39,206 nt of DNA. Source: an uncultured Dyadobacter sp. GTDB taxonomy: Bacteria; Bacteroidota; Bacteroidia; Cytophagales; Spirosomataceae. The position numbers and the translations under genes are program-made. How positions within the stretch are numbered: position 1 is the stretch's first letter; each line of letters begins with the position of its first letter. This document shows positions 1-7,761 of the stretch, piece by piece. The DNA is taken from NCBI RefSeq assembly GCF_946482605.1, contig NZ_CAMLSE010000051.1, positions 1-39,206 of the forward strand. The letters run 5' to 3'. Below the pieces are notes generated by a model. That model was not told the DNA's origin. It saw nothing but the letters and a program-made list of their open reading frames with translations, and ran no database searches.

Positions 1-56
1 ACTGAACCGTAGGTGATCATACCAAGTGCCAGGCTCGAAAGTATAGTGTATCTCAT
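1..56 (-). CDS. N-terminus of a secreted protein, cut by the window edge
   Basis: An ATG at 54-56 on the minus strand opens a frame reading MRYTILSSLALGMITYGS before it leaves the window. A basic start followed by a hydrophobic stretch looks like a Sec signal peptide. It begins 27 bases after the stop of the surface protein at 84-932 and runs the same way, so the two may share a transcript. Only 18 residues are visible and no function can be named. Confidence 0.5.
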   Translation of the reverse strand, partial: MRYTILSSLALGMITYGS

Positions 57-83
57 GGAGCTGATTTCGTAGATGATAAACGT

Positions 84-932
84 CTATTGAATGGGAGTTG
101 CTATTATAAAACTTCCGGCCTTGATAAAATAGTCGTCTGTGGAACCAGTGGCTCTTGTAGATTGTAACTTGAACGTGCCTGCCGTTTGAGAGTCGATTAT
201 TGTATGGAAATCGAACTTTACAAAAGGTAAATCCTGCATTGTTTGGAACCAGTCAAAGTCCGGAGTTCCATTACTGTTAAGTATTGTCCCGGGAGCTACT
301 AGAGGGTCACCGTAAGTACTAGAAGTTATGCCTGTTGGCGTCACAGCAGTGCCTGAATAAGCAAATTTATAGGCCGCTAACGCCCAGTTGTTCGCGGCTT
401 TCTGGCCCTTTATGACACCACGTATCCAATATTTCTTTCCAGCTTCGAGATTAACGCTTAACGCATCTACATAGCTTGGCGCTGATACGCTCACCATTAT
501 GTCATCGGATCGAACAAATGAAATTCCACCGACTGAGCTATTCTCCGGATTAACCCATTGTGTGTTGAAATTCGCCCCGTCAATTTTTGACAACACCTGG
601 CCGGAAGCACCTCCTGGCGGCACGCCTTGCCCAGTATCTCCCTTAGCTCCAAGTTGAACCCAGTTGGGCGCTTGAGTAGGCCCAGCATTATAATAAAATC
701 CCTGCGTGGCGTCTGTTTGCCAAACGAGTAATCCCGTTGCGGGGTTACTGATAGCGGATCTTTGAGATTGTGTCATCCGTGGTACCAGCACTCCCTGGGT
801 TGTGCTGGTTACATCGAGGGCAGCCGATGCGTCGGGGGAGGAGGTGTTGATACCCACATTTTTTTGGGCGGAAACCTCATTAATGCAGAAAATTAAGGTT
901 GCGACAAAAAATAATCGGCGTGTATGTTTCAT
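84..932 (-). CDS. Secreted surface protein with trimeric-adhesin/tail-fibre-like head region
   Basis: 282 aa. Residues 1-22 form a signal peptide (MKHTRRLFFVATLIFC... ending SAQ). The mature start, KNVGINTSSPDASAALDV, is the 'VGIN...P...ALDV.S...G.L.PRMT' opening common in Bacteroidota cell-surface proteins related to tail-fibre and trimeric-adhesin heads. A short low-complexity stretch follows (GDTGQGVPPGGASGQVLS, about residues 98-115), with a collagen/fibre-like feel. The C-terminal ~150 residues are beta-rich and I do not recognise them. There is no T9SS sorting domain. The next gene on this strand (1-56) also begins with a signal peptide. Expected role is an exported structural or adhesive protein. 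The family resemblance is clear, the exact function is not. Confidence 0.8.
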   Translation of the reverse strand: MKHTRRLFFVATLIFCINEVSAQKNVGINTSSPDASAALDVTSTTQGVLVPRMTQSQRSAISNPATGLLVWQTDATQGFYYNAGPTQAPNWVQLGAKGDTGQGVPPGGASGQVLSKIDGANFNTQWVNPENSSVGGISFVRSDDIMVSVSAPSYVDALSVNLEAGKKYWIRGVIKGQKAANNWALAAYKFAYSGTAVTPTGITSSTYGDPLVAPGTILNSNGTPDFDWFQTMQDLPFVKFDFHTIIDSQTAGTFKLQSTRATGSTDDYFIKAGSFIIATPIQ

Positions 933-1013
933 AATGGCTGTTGTTTAGCGGTATTGTGTTCCAGTCCTAAATGTATTGCCAAGAGAAAAATAGACCCTGT
1001 TTGAGAAAACGAT

Positions 1014-1211
1014 GTGTTGGTGGTATTTATTCATCGGATTTGTACTCGCTCGGGCACAGCCTTCATGAACTGTTATTGCCAATCACCTGAGAACGAAAGT
1101 TCTTACCTCATGGTCCTATCCAATTTTACGTGTGAAGACCTAGATGACAACCTGCACGAACTGATCGCGCGGATAAGCAGACAGTCCGAAAGCATCACTT
1201 TCGGACTGTGA
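1014..1211 (+). CDS. Doubtful small ORF in a gene-poor gap
   Basis: A 65-codon open frame in the 532-base gap between 932 and 1465; an internal ATG at 1062 would give 49 residues (MNCYCQSPENESSYLM...). No homology is recognised and there is no clear ribosome site. Its last codons form a perfect 12-bp hairpin (1181-1209), which suggests that this stretch may be conserved for structure rather than protein. The rest of the gap (1212-1464) is AT-rich and shows nothing else. Confidence 0.2.
   Translation: MLVVFIHRICTRSGTAFMNCYCQSPENESSYLMVLSNFTCEDLDDNLHELIARISRQSESITFGL
1181..1209. terminator. Perfect 12-bp stem-loop
   Basis: ACAGTCCGAAAG (1181-1192) pairs exactly with CTTTCGGACTGT (1198-1209) around the loop CATCA. 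No U-tract follows on either strand, so a canonical intrinsic terminator is not established. It may be a processing or insulating hairpin between the minus-strand surface-protein gene and the plus-strand hydrolase. Confidence 0.4.
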
Positions 1212-1464
1212 TCATTATACAACCCTAAAAACCCAATTTATTTATTGGAAAGTCACAATTTGAGTAGGACAAATATAATGGAAATATTCCATAAATATGG
1301 ATTTAATCCACAATAATTTCTAGCTTGCTTTCAAATAATTACATTGTTTGAAATGCAGTTTATCCGTGCAGGATCGGCTGGGGCAGTGATGGAATGATTG
1401 TTGCATTTGCATCTTTCGAAGACCTTGGACAAGGACTTCCAAAAGATCAGCACACGTTCCAACT

Positions 1465-2487
1465 ATGAAAATGAAGAAAACTCAGCACCCCCGAACCGGA
1501 AACATCAATGACGCATTAACAACCCGCAGACGCTTTATTCATCAATCTGGGGCAGCCATTGCATCCACAATTTTTTTGACGTCCTGTGAAGGTTTATGGG
1601 ACAAAATAATTCCGTCCAAAAAAGATAACCGCGATAAGACGCTTGCATTTTTCGGAGATAGCCTCACGATTGGTGCGGGCGGGACCGTCCCATATGGGAA
1701 ATGGGTGGGCGACGCATTCCCGGAAAGGCCCGTTATAAATGACGGGATCAATGGCCAGATTGCACTATCGATCGCGATCCGGCAGGGCGGGGTGCCAGTA
1801 AAACTCTCGATAACCGGAGGTCAGTTTAGTGGAACAGAGCCTGTGAAGATCACGAAGATCAGTAACGAATTCTTGTCTACGCCACTCAATATGACCGTGT
1901 ATAAGCGCACGGGCACCCTCGCGGGCGTGAAGTGCACGGTTATACGCAGGGCTGCTTCCGGACAGGGGGAAATGTACACAGTGGAGCCCCTCACGGAGAG
2001 CGTCGCAGAGGTTCCGGATAATTCCATCTTTGAGCTCGATGACCCAATACCTTTGCGGACGGTGACGCAGGTGCTCTGGTACGGACGAAACAATATCGGT
2101 CAGGCCAGGGCAGAGGACGAGATACTCGCCGCCGTGGCAAGTTCGGTCGATTACATTACCACACCCAGGAGATATCTGGTGCTGGGCATCCTGCTCGCAA
2201 CCCCCGAGAATAAGGGAACGGAAAACTATAATCAGGTTATTTCGATCAACGGCAGGCTGGCCGCATTGTATGGCGAAGCGTTTGTACCCATGACTCCACC
2301 GACGGCTTCGGAAATGAAAGCGATCGGATATGAACCCGGGGCGCAGGATCAGCAGGACATCGACAGACTGAATTGGCCGAGGGGTCTTCGCCCGGCTGAC
2401 CGCTCCGACGAAATACACCTCAATGACAAAGGCTATCAGATCGTTGCCAATCGTGTGATCGGGAAAATAAAGGATTTGAAGTACTGA
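1465..2487 (+). CDS. SGNH/GDSL-family hydrolase, Tat-exported lipoprotein
   Basis: 340 aa. Near the N-terminus TTRRRFIHQSGAA...FLTSC (residues 19-41) combines a twin-arginine motif, a hydrophobic core and a lipobox cysteine (C41), so the protein is probably exported folded by Tat and lipid-anchored. The catalytic block I is FFGDSLTIGAGG with Ser66. YGRNN near the middle fits the block III Asn, and DEIHLNDKGY near the C-terminus supplies the Asp-x-x-His of block V. The family removes acyl or acetyl esters, often from carbohydrates. The beta-helix protein at 2608 follows on the same strand after 120 bases, so a joint role in trimming a polysaccharide is plausible. Substrate cannot be read from the sequence. 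Confidence 0.85.
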   Translation: MKMKKTQHPRTGNINDALTTRRRFIHQSGAAIASTIFLTSCEGLWDKIIPSKKDNRDKTLAFFGDSLTIGAGGTVPYGKWVGDAFPERPVINDGINGQIALSIAIRQGGVPVKLSITGGQFSGTEPVKITKISNEFLSTPLNMTVYKRTGTLAGVKCTVIRRAASGQGEMYTVEPLTESVAEVPDNSIFELDDPIPLRTVTQVLWYGRNNIGQARAEDEILAAVASSVDYITTPRRYLVLGILLATPENKGTENYNQVISINGRLAALYGEAFVPMTPPTASEMKAIGYEPGAQDQQDIDRLNWPRGLRPADRSDEIHLNDKGYQIVANRVIGKIKDLKY

Positions 2488-2607
2488 GTGGAGCTGCGGT
2501 CGGGGGCATAGCATCTGGTTCGCCGTTGCCGTTTCTTACTGGCAGCTTTATTCTGAAATCCCAGAGGTGCACAACGGTAGGGTTACCGTGTTAATTTCTT
2601 TGAAATC

Positions 2608-4269
2608 ATGACAGCTAACCTATCCCTTATGATCAAATCCGCGCTTCTGATGTTTCTGCTTTTCTGTGCATTCCTGACACAGGGGCAGACCTCGCCTGAA
2701 AATGTAGTGATCACATCTCACAATGAGAAGACCCGGGCATACACTGAAAACGGAATACTGCGTGTGAATGCTTCCCCGAAGGATGTCCGTAAACATAAGG
2801 TTGCCGGATTAGTTCGATACAGCGACTTTGGCGCCAAGGGTGATGGCAAGACGGATGATATTGATGCCATCGCCGCCACTCATGCGTTCGCCAATTTTCA
2901 TGGGCTTTCGGTGAAAGCGGATGCGGGAGCCACTTATTACATCGGAGGAAAAGAGCGCACGGTGATGATCCGGACGGATACCGATTTCGGAAAGGCGGCT
3001 TTCATCATTGACGATACCGAAGTACAGAATCGCGATGCTTCCGTTTTTACGGTCGGTTCGGGCCTTCAACCGTTTAAACTTGAAGGAATATCATCATTAA
3101 AAAGAAATCAGGAAGAAATTGCTGCGTCGCTGCCGGGCCCTTGCCTGATCACTGTTACCAATGCGAACGTTAAGCAATACATCCGGTTCGGGCTGAACCA
3201 GAACAATGGCTCGTCGCAGACTGACATCTTCGTTGTTGATAAAAGCGGTAAAGTGGATATGAATGCTCCGATCATCTGGAATTTTGACCAGATCACGGAT
3301 ATTTCGGCCCGTCCGATCGACGAGAAACCATTGAAAGTTACCGGAGGCCGCTTCACCACCATTGCCAATAAGGCCGAGTCGAAGTATACTTATTACAGCC
3401 GGAACATCGCGATCAGGCGGTCGAATGTGCTTGTGGAAGGGCTCGAACACCGCATTACGGGTGAGGGCGACCACGGTGCGCCTTATGGAGGCTTCATTAA
3501 TGTCGGCGAATGTGCCTATGTGACGGTAAAAAACTGTGTACTAACCGGGCATAAGACGTATAACACCATTGGCGCGGCCGGTAAGCCGGTTTCAATGGGT
3601 ACTTACGACCTTTTGGCCAACCGCGCGCTTAACGTATCTTTCGTGAATTGCAGCCAGACGAACGACATCAACGACAACACTTATTGGGGTATTCTGGGCT
3701 CCAATTTTTGCAAGAATCTTCTTTACGACCATTGTACCCTGTCCCGGTTTGATGCCCATCAGGGTGTCGCGAACGCGACTATCCGCAACTCGACCCTCGG
3801 GCATATGGGTATCAATGCGATCGGCAGCGGGCTTTTGTTAGTGGAGAATTCCACGATCCGGGGCAGGAGCATTGTGAACCTCCGCCCCGACTACGGCAGT
3901 ACGTGGCAAGGAGAATTGGTGATCCGCAACTGTGTTTTCGTGCCAGCTGGCGGTAAGCCGGTTAGCGCCTCATTGATAAGCGGTTCCTATTCAGGCCAGC
4001 ACGATTTCGGCTACACCTGCTACATGCCCGAGCGCGTCACCATTGAAAATGTCAGAATAGACGATTCGCAGCACCCGGAAAACTACGAGGGCCCGGCGAT
4101 TTTTGCCAATTTCAATCCAGAAATGACCGACAACACCTATCAGGAAAAATATCCTTATGTGAAAACGAAGGAAGTTACTCTTAGAAATGTAACGACCGCC
4201 AGCGGGAAAGCGGTGCGGGTGAGTGATAATGGGTTTATGTTCGGGGGCGTGAAGGTTAGCGGTAACTAG
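2608..4269 (+). CDS. Secreted right-handed beta-helix protein, pectate-lyase superfamily
   Basis: 553 aa. A signal peptide ends near residue 27 (...CAFLTQGQ). The mature region begins with VRYSDFGAKGDGKTDDIDAI, the hallmark start of the Pectate_lyase_3/GH28-like beta-helix family. The long remainder has repeated NCV, NST and ITN-type turns expected of stacked parallel beta-helix coils. Family members cleave or bind acidic polysaccharides outside the cell. A later in-frame ATG (MIKSALLM..., eight codons in) may be the true start because it gives a more typical signal peptide. The SGNH hydrolase lies just upstream and a terminator-like hairpin follows at 4402. Catalytic residues cannot be assigned with confidence. 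Confidence 0.8.
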   Translation: MTANLSLMIKSALLMFLLFCAFLTQGQTSPENVVITSHNEKTRAYTENGILRVNASPKDVRKHKVAGLVRYSDFGAKGDGKTDDIDAIAATHAFANFHGLSVKADAGATYYIGGKERTVMIRTDTDFGKAAFIIDDTEVQNRDASVFTVGSGLQPFKLEGISSLKRNQEEIAASLPGPCLITVTNANVKQYIRFGLNQNNGSSQTDIFVVDKSGKVDMNAPIIWNFDQITDISARPIDEKPLKVTGGRFTTIANKAESKYTYYSRNIAIRRSNVLVEGLEHRITGEGDHGAPYGGFINVGECAYVTVKNCVLTGHKTYNTIGAAGKPVSMGTYDLLANRALNVSFVNCSQTNDINDNTYWGILGSNFCKNLLYDHCTLSRFDAHQGVANATIRNSTLGHMGINAIGSGLLLVENSTIRGRSIVNLRPDYGSTWQGELVIRNCVFVPAGGKPVSASLISGSYSGQHDFGYTCYMPERVTIENVRIDDSQHPENYEGPAIFANFNPEMTDNTYQEKYPYVKTKEVTLRNVTTASGKAVRVSDNGFMFGGVKVSGN

Positions 4270-4401
4270 TGGTATACGTCAAATTTTGCGGCGGATGCTG
4301 CAAGCGATTGTTCAACTCGAACACAATTTGGATATTCTGGCACCTGGAACCCGCAGGTTAAGGCATTTGTAAAATTTATGTTCTAATTACACTCATGATA
4401 G

Positions 4402-4431
4402 TGATGATGTTATCGTCATCATTTATTTTTA
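4402..4431 (+). terminator. Probable intrinsic terminator after the beta-helix gene
   Basis: TGATGATG (4402-4409) pairs with CGTCATCA (4414-4421) around TTAT, with one G-U pair, and is followed by TTTATTTTTAT. It lies between the beta-helix gene and the T9SS cargo gene. Confidence 0.6.
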
Positions 4432-4478
4432 TACGGTGTATCCGATGTTTACTAACTCTCCGTATCAAACTATAACAT

Positions 4479-6350
4479 ATGTCTCATTTTTTTTGCTGTG
4501 CATTTTTAGAAAAAGGAAGTGAATTTAGACTATTATTATATTATTGGAAAGCCAAAAGAACATTCTTGCTTTCGCTTATTTTATGCTTGTTGTTTTTGAA
4601 TTTTTCTTCCTTACGGGCTCAAATTTACCAGCACAATTTTAGCAATATCATAGGGCCAAGCGCTTCCCAACTGAATACACCGTCGTTAATTAACCCAAAT
4701 CTCACCTCTACACTTGGTGTATGGGGTGCTTTTCGAAGGATTGTCGATGGAAATAGAGCGCTAGCCGGAAAAGGGCAATTTCATGAATATGCTTTGACCC
4801 TTTCAGTTCCTTTGTGCCAGAAGATGGAATTGACAGGGATCTCGTTCAAAAGAATGTCTGGAGACAACGCCACAATGCAGATCAGTGTTAACAATACTAA
4901 TTACGGTTCTTCCTTTTCATCGGATCTGACTTATACAGAGATAACTCGCAATACTACACTCTCTGGTCTGACTGGTGATGTAGTGATCAAGATATTGGTA
5001 ACAAATACTGCTGATATAACTAATGGCTACACAAGTATTGATGATCTTACAGTTTTTGGAAGTCTGACCAATCGATCATACACCCCGGGGTTAGTCACCT
5101 TTGTACAAGGGACTAATTCCGAAATATGCCAGGAGGCCGGCATGATATCTTATAGTGCAGCCGTTGATGGCGCTTATGGAACTTTATCTTATACACTGGA
5201 TGAAAGCAGTGCAGCGGCGGGAGTTGTGTATAATACTCAATATAAAACTGTTGATTTTCCACATTCATTTTCGGGGAATGTTACACTTACTGCAACGGCA
5301 ACAGGATGTGAGGGAGCTAAATCTCAGGGAAGTCATCAAATTTTGGTCAAGCCTGGTGGTCTTATTAGTACTGAAACTGAATTAACAGTGGAAGTTGATG
5401 GGATAGGTGGGGCTAGATTTGTGGATGGATGCAGGTATTTGGCTAACTTTTATGGTCCGGCTTTTTTTGGGGCATTTATGAAGATGAAGGTTGCTTTTAA
5501 AAATGGTGTCCGCTATTATGAGCTGATCCCGGAAGAAGGAACCCAGGGTGCGTTTACGATGGTGCTTTATTTCAGCCAAAGTGATTTTACAAATTACTCT
5601 GGATCGCTTCCTCTGCCTCAAAATCCCAATGATGATGCAAACAAGAAGAATGTAAGAATAAAAATCTACTATGATGGCTCAGATGTCTCCGGTCCGGCTG
5701 ATTTGGTATTGGTACCTGATCGATTGGAGTATTGGGCAAACTGGTCCTTTGATATGGGTTTGATAATTGACAGGCCAATAAAAATCTTCTTGTCGGATGC
5801 AGAATCAGCACTTCCGGTAAAACTTCAAGCGATTGATGCAAAGCGGACGATCGAGGGGAACCGCATTGCATGGAAAACTTCTGAGGAAACGAAATTTAGT
5901 CATTTTGAGGTGGAGAAGAGTGACGATCCACGGCGTGCATTTCGGTACTTGGCTACGGTTTCCTCAAGTGGGAAAACTGATGGCGGAGCGTATAGTTATA
6001 CAGACATCACCAGTTTATCCGGTGTGAAATATTATCGTTTGAAGATGGTAGATATTGACGGAAGTTTTGAATACAGCAGGATTGTTTCTGTAAATAGTTT
6101 GCCGGAGACTCAGAATCTGAGGGTATACCCGAATCCTATGCAAAATGACGTGTCGTTGGAATCGGATGACGCAGTAAATGCCGTTAGTCTGGTCGATTTA
6201 AAAGGGCTGACCGTTTTTGCGAAGTCTTATGAAAACCCTGATAAGACTTTACGCTTATCATTGCCTAAGCTTCCGTCAGGAGAGTACTTTCTAAAAGTTA
6301 AATCGGATTCAGGAAAGTCAAGATCCAGAAAGGTTCTCATTAAGCAATAA
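4479..6350 (+). CDS. T9SS type A sorting-domain-containing secreted protein
   Basis: 623 aa. The last ~80 residues (LRVYPNPMQNDVSLES... to SRKVLIKQ) are a T9SS C-terminal sorting domain: the YPNP motif, a 'LVDLKG' strand, 'LPSGEYFLKV' and a basic tail. The sorting signal directs outer-membrane export and surface attachment or release. The hydrophobic signal segment (FLLSLILCLLFLNF...LRAQ) is preceded by an unusually long 28-residue extension with no internal Met, so the true start may be a non-ATG codon. The middle has beta-sandwich-like segments but no catalytic domain that I recognise; about residues 450-540 (FEVEKSDDPRRAF...YYRLKMVDIDG) match the fibronectin-like linker usual before such tails. 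Specific function unknown. Confidence 0.85.
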   Translation: MSHFFCCAFLEKGSEFRLLLYYWKAKRTFLLSLILCLLFLNFSSLRAQIYQHNFSNIIGPSASQLNTPSLINPNLTSTLGVWGAFRRIVDGNRALAGKGQFHEYALTLSVPLCQKMELTGISFKRMSGDNATMQISVNNTNYGSSFSSDLTYTEITRNTTLSGLTGDVVIKILVTNTADITNGYTSIDDLTVFGSLTNRSYTPGLVTFVQGTNSEICQEAGMISYSAAVDGAYGTLSYTLDESSAAAGVVYNTQYKTVDFPHSFSGNVTLTATATGCEGAKSQGSHQILVKPGGLISTETELTVEVDGIGGARFVDGCRYLANFYGPAFFGAFMKMKVAFKNGVRYYELIPEEGTQGAFTMVLYFSQSDFTNYSGSLPLPQNPNDDANKKNVRIKIYYDGSDVSGPADLVLVPDRLEYWANWSFDMGLIIDRPIKIFLSDAESALPVKLQAIDAKRTIEGNRIAWKTSEETKFSHFEVEKSDDPRRAFRYLATVSSSGKTDGGAYSYTDITSLSGVKYYRLKMVDIDGSFEYSRIVSVNSLPETQNLRVYPNPMQNDVSLESDDAVNAVSLVDLKGLTVFAKSYENPDKTLRLSLPKLPSGEYFLKVKSDSGKSRSRKVLIKQ

Positions 6351-6401
6351 TATCTTAGCCTTCTTTATATCTCTTTATTGGAATAAGCCTTGTAATATGT
6401 T

Positions 6402-6677
6402 TTATTCCCTTGTGGCATTTTCGAACTCCCATTTAATCAAATCCATCCAAAAGCCCCGATCGTCCATCTCCGAATATTCCTCCTGCTTAAAAGTGACTAT
6501 CCAAAATAACGACCCCGTAGAATCCTGATCCGGGACACGGATACTTACCTCCGGCTTGTCCTTCGTCGCGGGTATGGAGGCAACGATCTGCTTTGCTTCT
6601 TCGACGGCTTGTTCCTGTGTCATGCTGGTAGCAGGTTTATGTGTTTGATCAAGTGTTGGGCTACCGTGTGTCGGCAT
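6402..6677 (-). CDS. Small hypothetical protein
   Basis: 91 aa from the first ATG. A second Met 19 codons in (MTQEQAVEEAKQIV) is an equally good start and begins a predicted helix. The protein is acidic with alternating strand-like and helix-like stretches (SIRVPDQDSTGSLFWIVTFK), which suggests a compact soluble fold. There is no signal peptide and no recognised family. A perfect 30-bp palindrome lies 75 bases upstream of its start (6752-6781). Confidence 0.5.
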   Translation of the reverse strand: MPTHGSPTLDQTHKPATSMTQEQAVEEAKQIVASIPATKDKPEVSIRVPDQDSTGSLFWIVTFKQEEYSEMDDRGFWMDLIKWEFENATRE

Positions 6678-6751
6678 ATTAGGTTATCGAGTAGCAAGCA
6701 TCTGGTAAGTGTGATATCTTGAATTCGCCTTTCAGATTCGGAGCCTGCGCT

Positions 6752-6781
6752 GACCATTTTCCTGACGTCAGGAAAATGGTC
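6752..6781. repeat. Perfect 30-bp palindrome
   Basis: GACCATTTTCCTGAC and its exact reverse complement abut with no spacer (centre 6766/6767). It lies upstream of the minus-strand ORF 6402-6677 and upstream of the first structured-RNA unit. It could be a dimeric-regulator operator, or act as a cruciform or insulator; no T-run makes it a clear terminator. Confidence 0.6.
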
Positions 6782-6835
6782 TTTGATCCTCAAATTTCAA
6801 GTTTGTCTTTGTTCTAATTTACTCATACCATTTCT

Positions 6836-6858
6836 CGAACGGCAGTGATTGCCGTTCG
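6836..6858. repeat. 9-bp inverted repeat upstream of RNA unit 1
   Basis: CGAACGGCA (6836-6844) and TGCCGTTCG (6850-6858) are perfect reverse complements around GTGAT. The repeat ends about 34 bases before the TATATTTG box of unit 1, a plausible place for an upstream operator. Unit 2 has no equivalent, so any control would be specific to unit 1. Confidence 0.4.
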
Positions 6859-6891
6859 TTCATCGTCCCACCACCCATCAAAACTTCCCCC

Positions 6892-6899
6892 TATATTTG
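6892..6899 (+). promoter_or_regulatory. Bacteroidota -7 promoter box of RNA unit 1
   Basis: TATATTTG matches the Bacteroidota TAnnTTTG consensus exactly. The block around it (CACCCATC to CCCTGC, 6872-6905) is nearly identical in unit 2. No good -33 TTG is seen. Helix P1 of the RNA starts two bases downstream, so the transcript should begin at or within its 5' strand. Confidence 0.6.
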
Positions 6900-6901
6900 C
6901 C

Positions 6902-7036
6902 CTGCGAACTTTATTAAACTTTTATGGTGCTCATGTTAAAACTTGGGTTTGAAATATCCTCTTGGAGAGGCATACGGGTGAGAGTCCCGAGACCTGTCAT
7001 AGCGCCAGCTTTGATGAAGTTCGCAGTGACCTCTCC
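6902..7036 (+). ncRNA. Candidate structured RNA, copy 1 (pseudoknot)
   Basis: Three helices and one shared hairpin can be drawn. P1: 6902-6914 (CTGCGAACTTTAT) with 7014-7026 (ATGAAGTTCGCAG), 13 bp with one G-U. P2: GGAGAGG 6964-6970 with CCTCTCC 7030-7036; its 3' strand lies outside P1, so P1 and P2 form a pseudoknot. P3: CGGG 6975-6978 with CCCG 6986-6989, a 7-nt loop. P4: 6997-7003 with 7008-7014, 7 bp with one U-U mismatch. Copy 2 (7309-7440) folds the same way although most P4 bases and five P1 pairs differ, with two double compensatory changes in P1. It sits at the 5' end of a short transcription unit. I do not match it to any riboswitch or ribozyme consensus that I know. A regulatory leader or a stand-alone small RNA are both possible. 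Confidence 0.65.
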
Positions 7037-7144
7037 ATTTTCATTCACCATAATCCATTTCCGTTTGATGCCTCGGAGAAATCAGCGCTTTACGATTTGA
7101 AAGTGCTTTGGGAGGGGTTTGAGAAGATGGGTGCGGAAGCTTAG
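7037..7144 (+). pseudogene. Truncated copy of the small unit ORF (start lost)
   Basis: The frame ending at 7144 encodes FDASEKSALYDLKVLWEGFEKMGAEA, nearly identical to the C-terminus of the intact ORF in unit 2 (7468-7755). Relative to unit 2, 207 bases (69 codons) are missing, including the ATG and about two thirds of the protein. The junction falls at CCATTTCC, where short homology between the deletion ends is visible. A TTG at 6962 keeps the frame open through the RNA, but the same frame is closed by TGA in unit 2, so translation from there is unlikely. The RNA, promoter and terminator of this unit remain intact. Confidence 0.6.
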
Positions 7145-7150
7145 GTGTTT

Positions 7151-7176
7151 AAGGGCTGCGGTGGCAGTCCTTTTTT
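7151..7176 (+). terminator. Intrinsic terminator of RNA unit 1
   Basis: AAGGGCTGC and GCAGTCCTT (9 bp, one G-U) pair around GGTG and run into T6. The same hairpin closes unit 2 at 7762-7788. Confidence 0.85.
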
Positions 7177-7298
7177 GTTGTGTAGAAACTAAGAAACGCC
7201 TTTAACAGCCTCTTCGATATCTTCTTTGATAAACTCCAAATATTTTCCTCTGAGGCAAACCGGCTCAAAATCCTCGCTCACCCATCCAAATTTTCCCC

Positions 7299-7306
7299 TA
7301 TATTTG
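7299..7306 (+). promoter_or_regulatory. Bacteroidota -7 promoter box of RNA unit 2
   Basis: TATATTTG, identical to the unit 1 box and at the same distance (2 bases) from helix P1. The similarity between units begins at CACCCATC (7279). Between the two units, 7189-7278 on the minus strand keeps an open frame (...GKYLEFIKEDIEEAVKGVS) that looks like the tail of an older gene interrupted by unit 2. Confidence 0.6.
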
Positions 7307-7308
7307 CC

Positions 7309-7440
7309 CTGCAAATTCCATTCAATACTTATGAAATCATTATTAAAAATCAGGCCAAAATGGCCTTGGAGAGGCACACGGGTGCAAGTCCCGAGACCTG
7401 ATCGATGGTTTCCATTGATGGAGTTTGCGGTGACCTCTCC
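7309..7440 (+). ncRNA. Candidate structured RNA, copy 2 (pseudoknot)
   Basis: Same layout as copy 1. P1: 7309-7321 (CTGCAAATTCCAT) with 7418-7430 (ATGGAGTTTGCGG), 13 bp with three G-U pairs. P2: GGAGAGG 7368-7374 with CCTCTCC 7434-7440, pseudoknotted with P1. P3: CGGG 7379-7382 with CCCG 7390-7393, loop TGCAAGT (a tRNA T-arm-like hairpin). P4: ATCGATGG 7401-7408 with CCATTGAT 7412-7419, 8 bp with one G-U. An extra hairpin GGCC...GGCC precedes P2. The unpaired GAGACCTG between P3 and P4 and the GTGA between P1 and P2 are identical in both copies. It ends 27 bases before the ATG of the downstream ORF, where a cis-regulatory leader would sit. Confidence 0.65.
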
Positions 7441-7467
7441 TTATTTATTCATTCAAATCCATTTTCA

Positions 7468-7755
7468 ATGCAAACTCCAAATGGTTCAGGTGTCGACTCG
7501 AATGAGCATTCAGTCAACCCAGCGGTCGATGCACGTTACGCATCCAATGTCGGTGATCCGCTGACAGCGTCGCAGGCCGAGTTTTGGTATCTCGTCGAAT
7601 GCCAGGGCTGCAAAGAGCTGGCGCATTCGCTCAAAATGGTCCACGATCTGGCGCTTTATCATTCGGATATTCCGTTTGATACCTCGGAGAAATCAGCGCT
7701 TTACGATTTGAAAGTGCTTTGGGAAGGCTTTGAGAAGATGGGTGTCGAAGCTTAG
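7468..7755 (+). CDS. Small hypothetical protein downstream of structured RNA
   Basis: 95 aa starting MQTPNGSGVDSNEHSV. The frame is open further upstream, but that part lies inside the folded RNA and copy 1 does not conserve it, so the ATG at 7468 is preferred. The protein is soluble and acidic, with one CxxC (ECQGC) and a helical C-terminus (EKSALYDLKVLWEGFEKMG) that is kept almost exactly in the truncated copy at 7144. No signal peptide or membrane segment, and no family recognised. It ends just before an intrinsic terminator, so RNA plus ORF form a complete monocistronic unit. Confidence 0.6.
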   Translation: MQTPNGSGVDSNEHSVNPAVDARYASNVGDPLTASQAEFWYLVECQGCKELAHSLKMVHDLALYHSDIPFDTSEKSALYDLKVLWEGFEKMGVEA

Positions 7756-7761
7756 GTGTGT

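Noticed and set aside
7189..7377. 62-codon minus-strand frame between and into the RNA units.
   Set aside because: Its 5' part is the complement of the unit 2 promoter and RNA. Only the 3' part (7189-7278) may be an old gene tail, so it is noted under the unit 2 promoter and not called as a gene.
6964..7440. tRNA-like or group II intron-like signals (7-bp GGAGAGG/CCTCTCC stem, T-arm-like CGGGTGCAAGTCCCG).
   Set aside because: No anticodon arm, D-arm or CCA end fits, and there is no intron domain V or reverse transcriptase nearby.
6924..7564. Protein-coding explanation of the repeated RNA: in both copies an ATG (6924, 7331) opens a frame sharing WRG-RV-VPRP and FAVTSP, with several third-position differences.
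   Set aside because: The P4 region encodes unrelated residues in the two copies while base pairing is kept, and the covarying 5' strand of P1 lies before the ATG. A short peptide cannot explain this, though it remains the main alternative.
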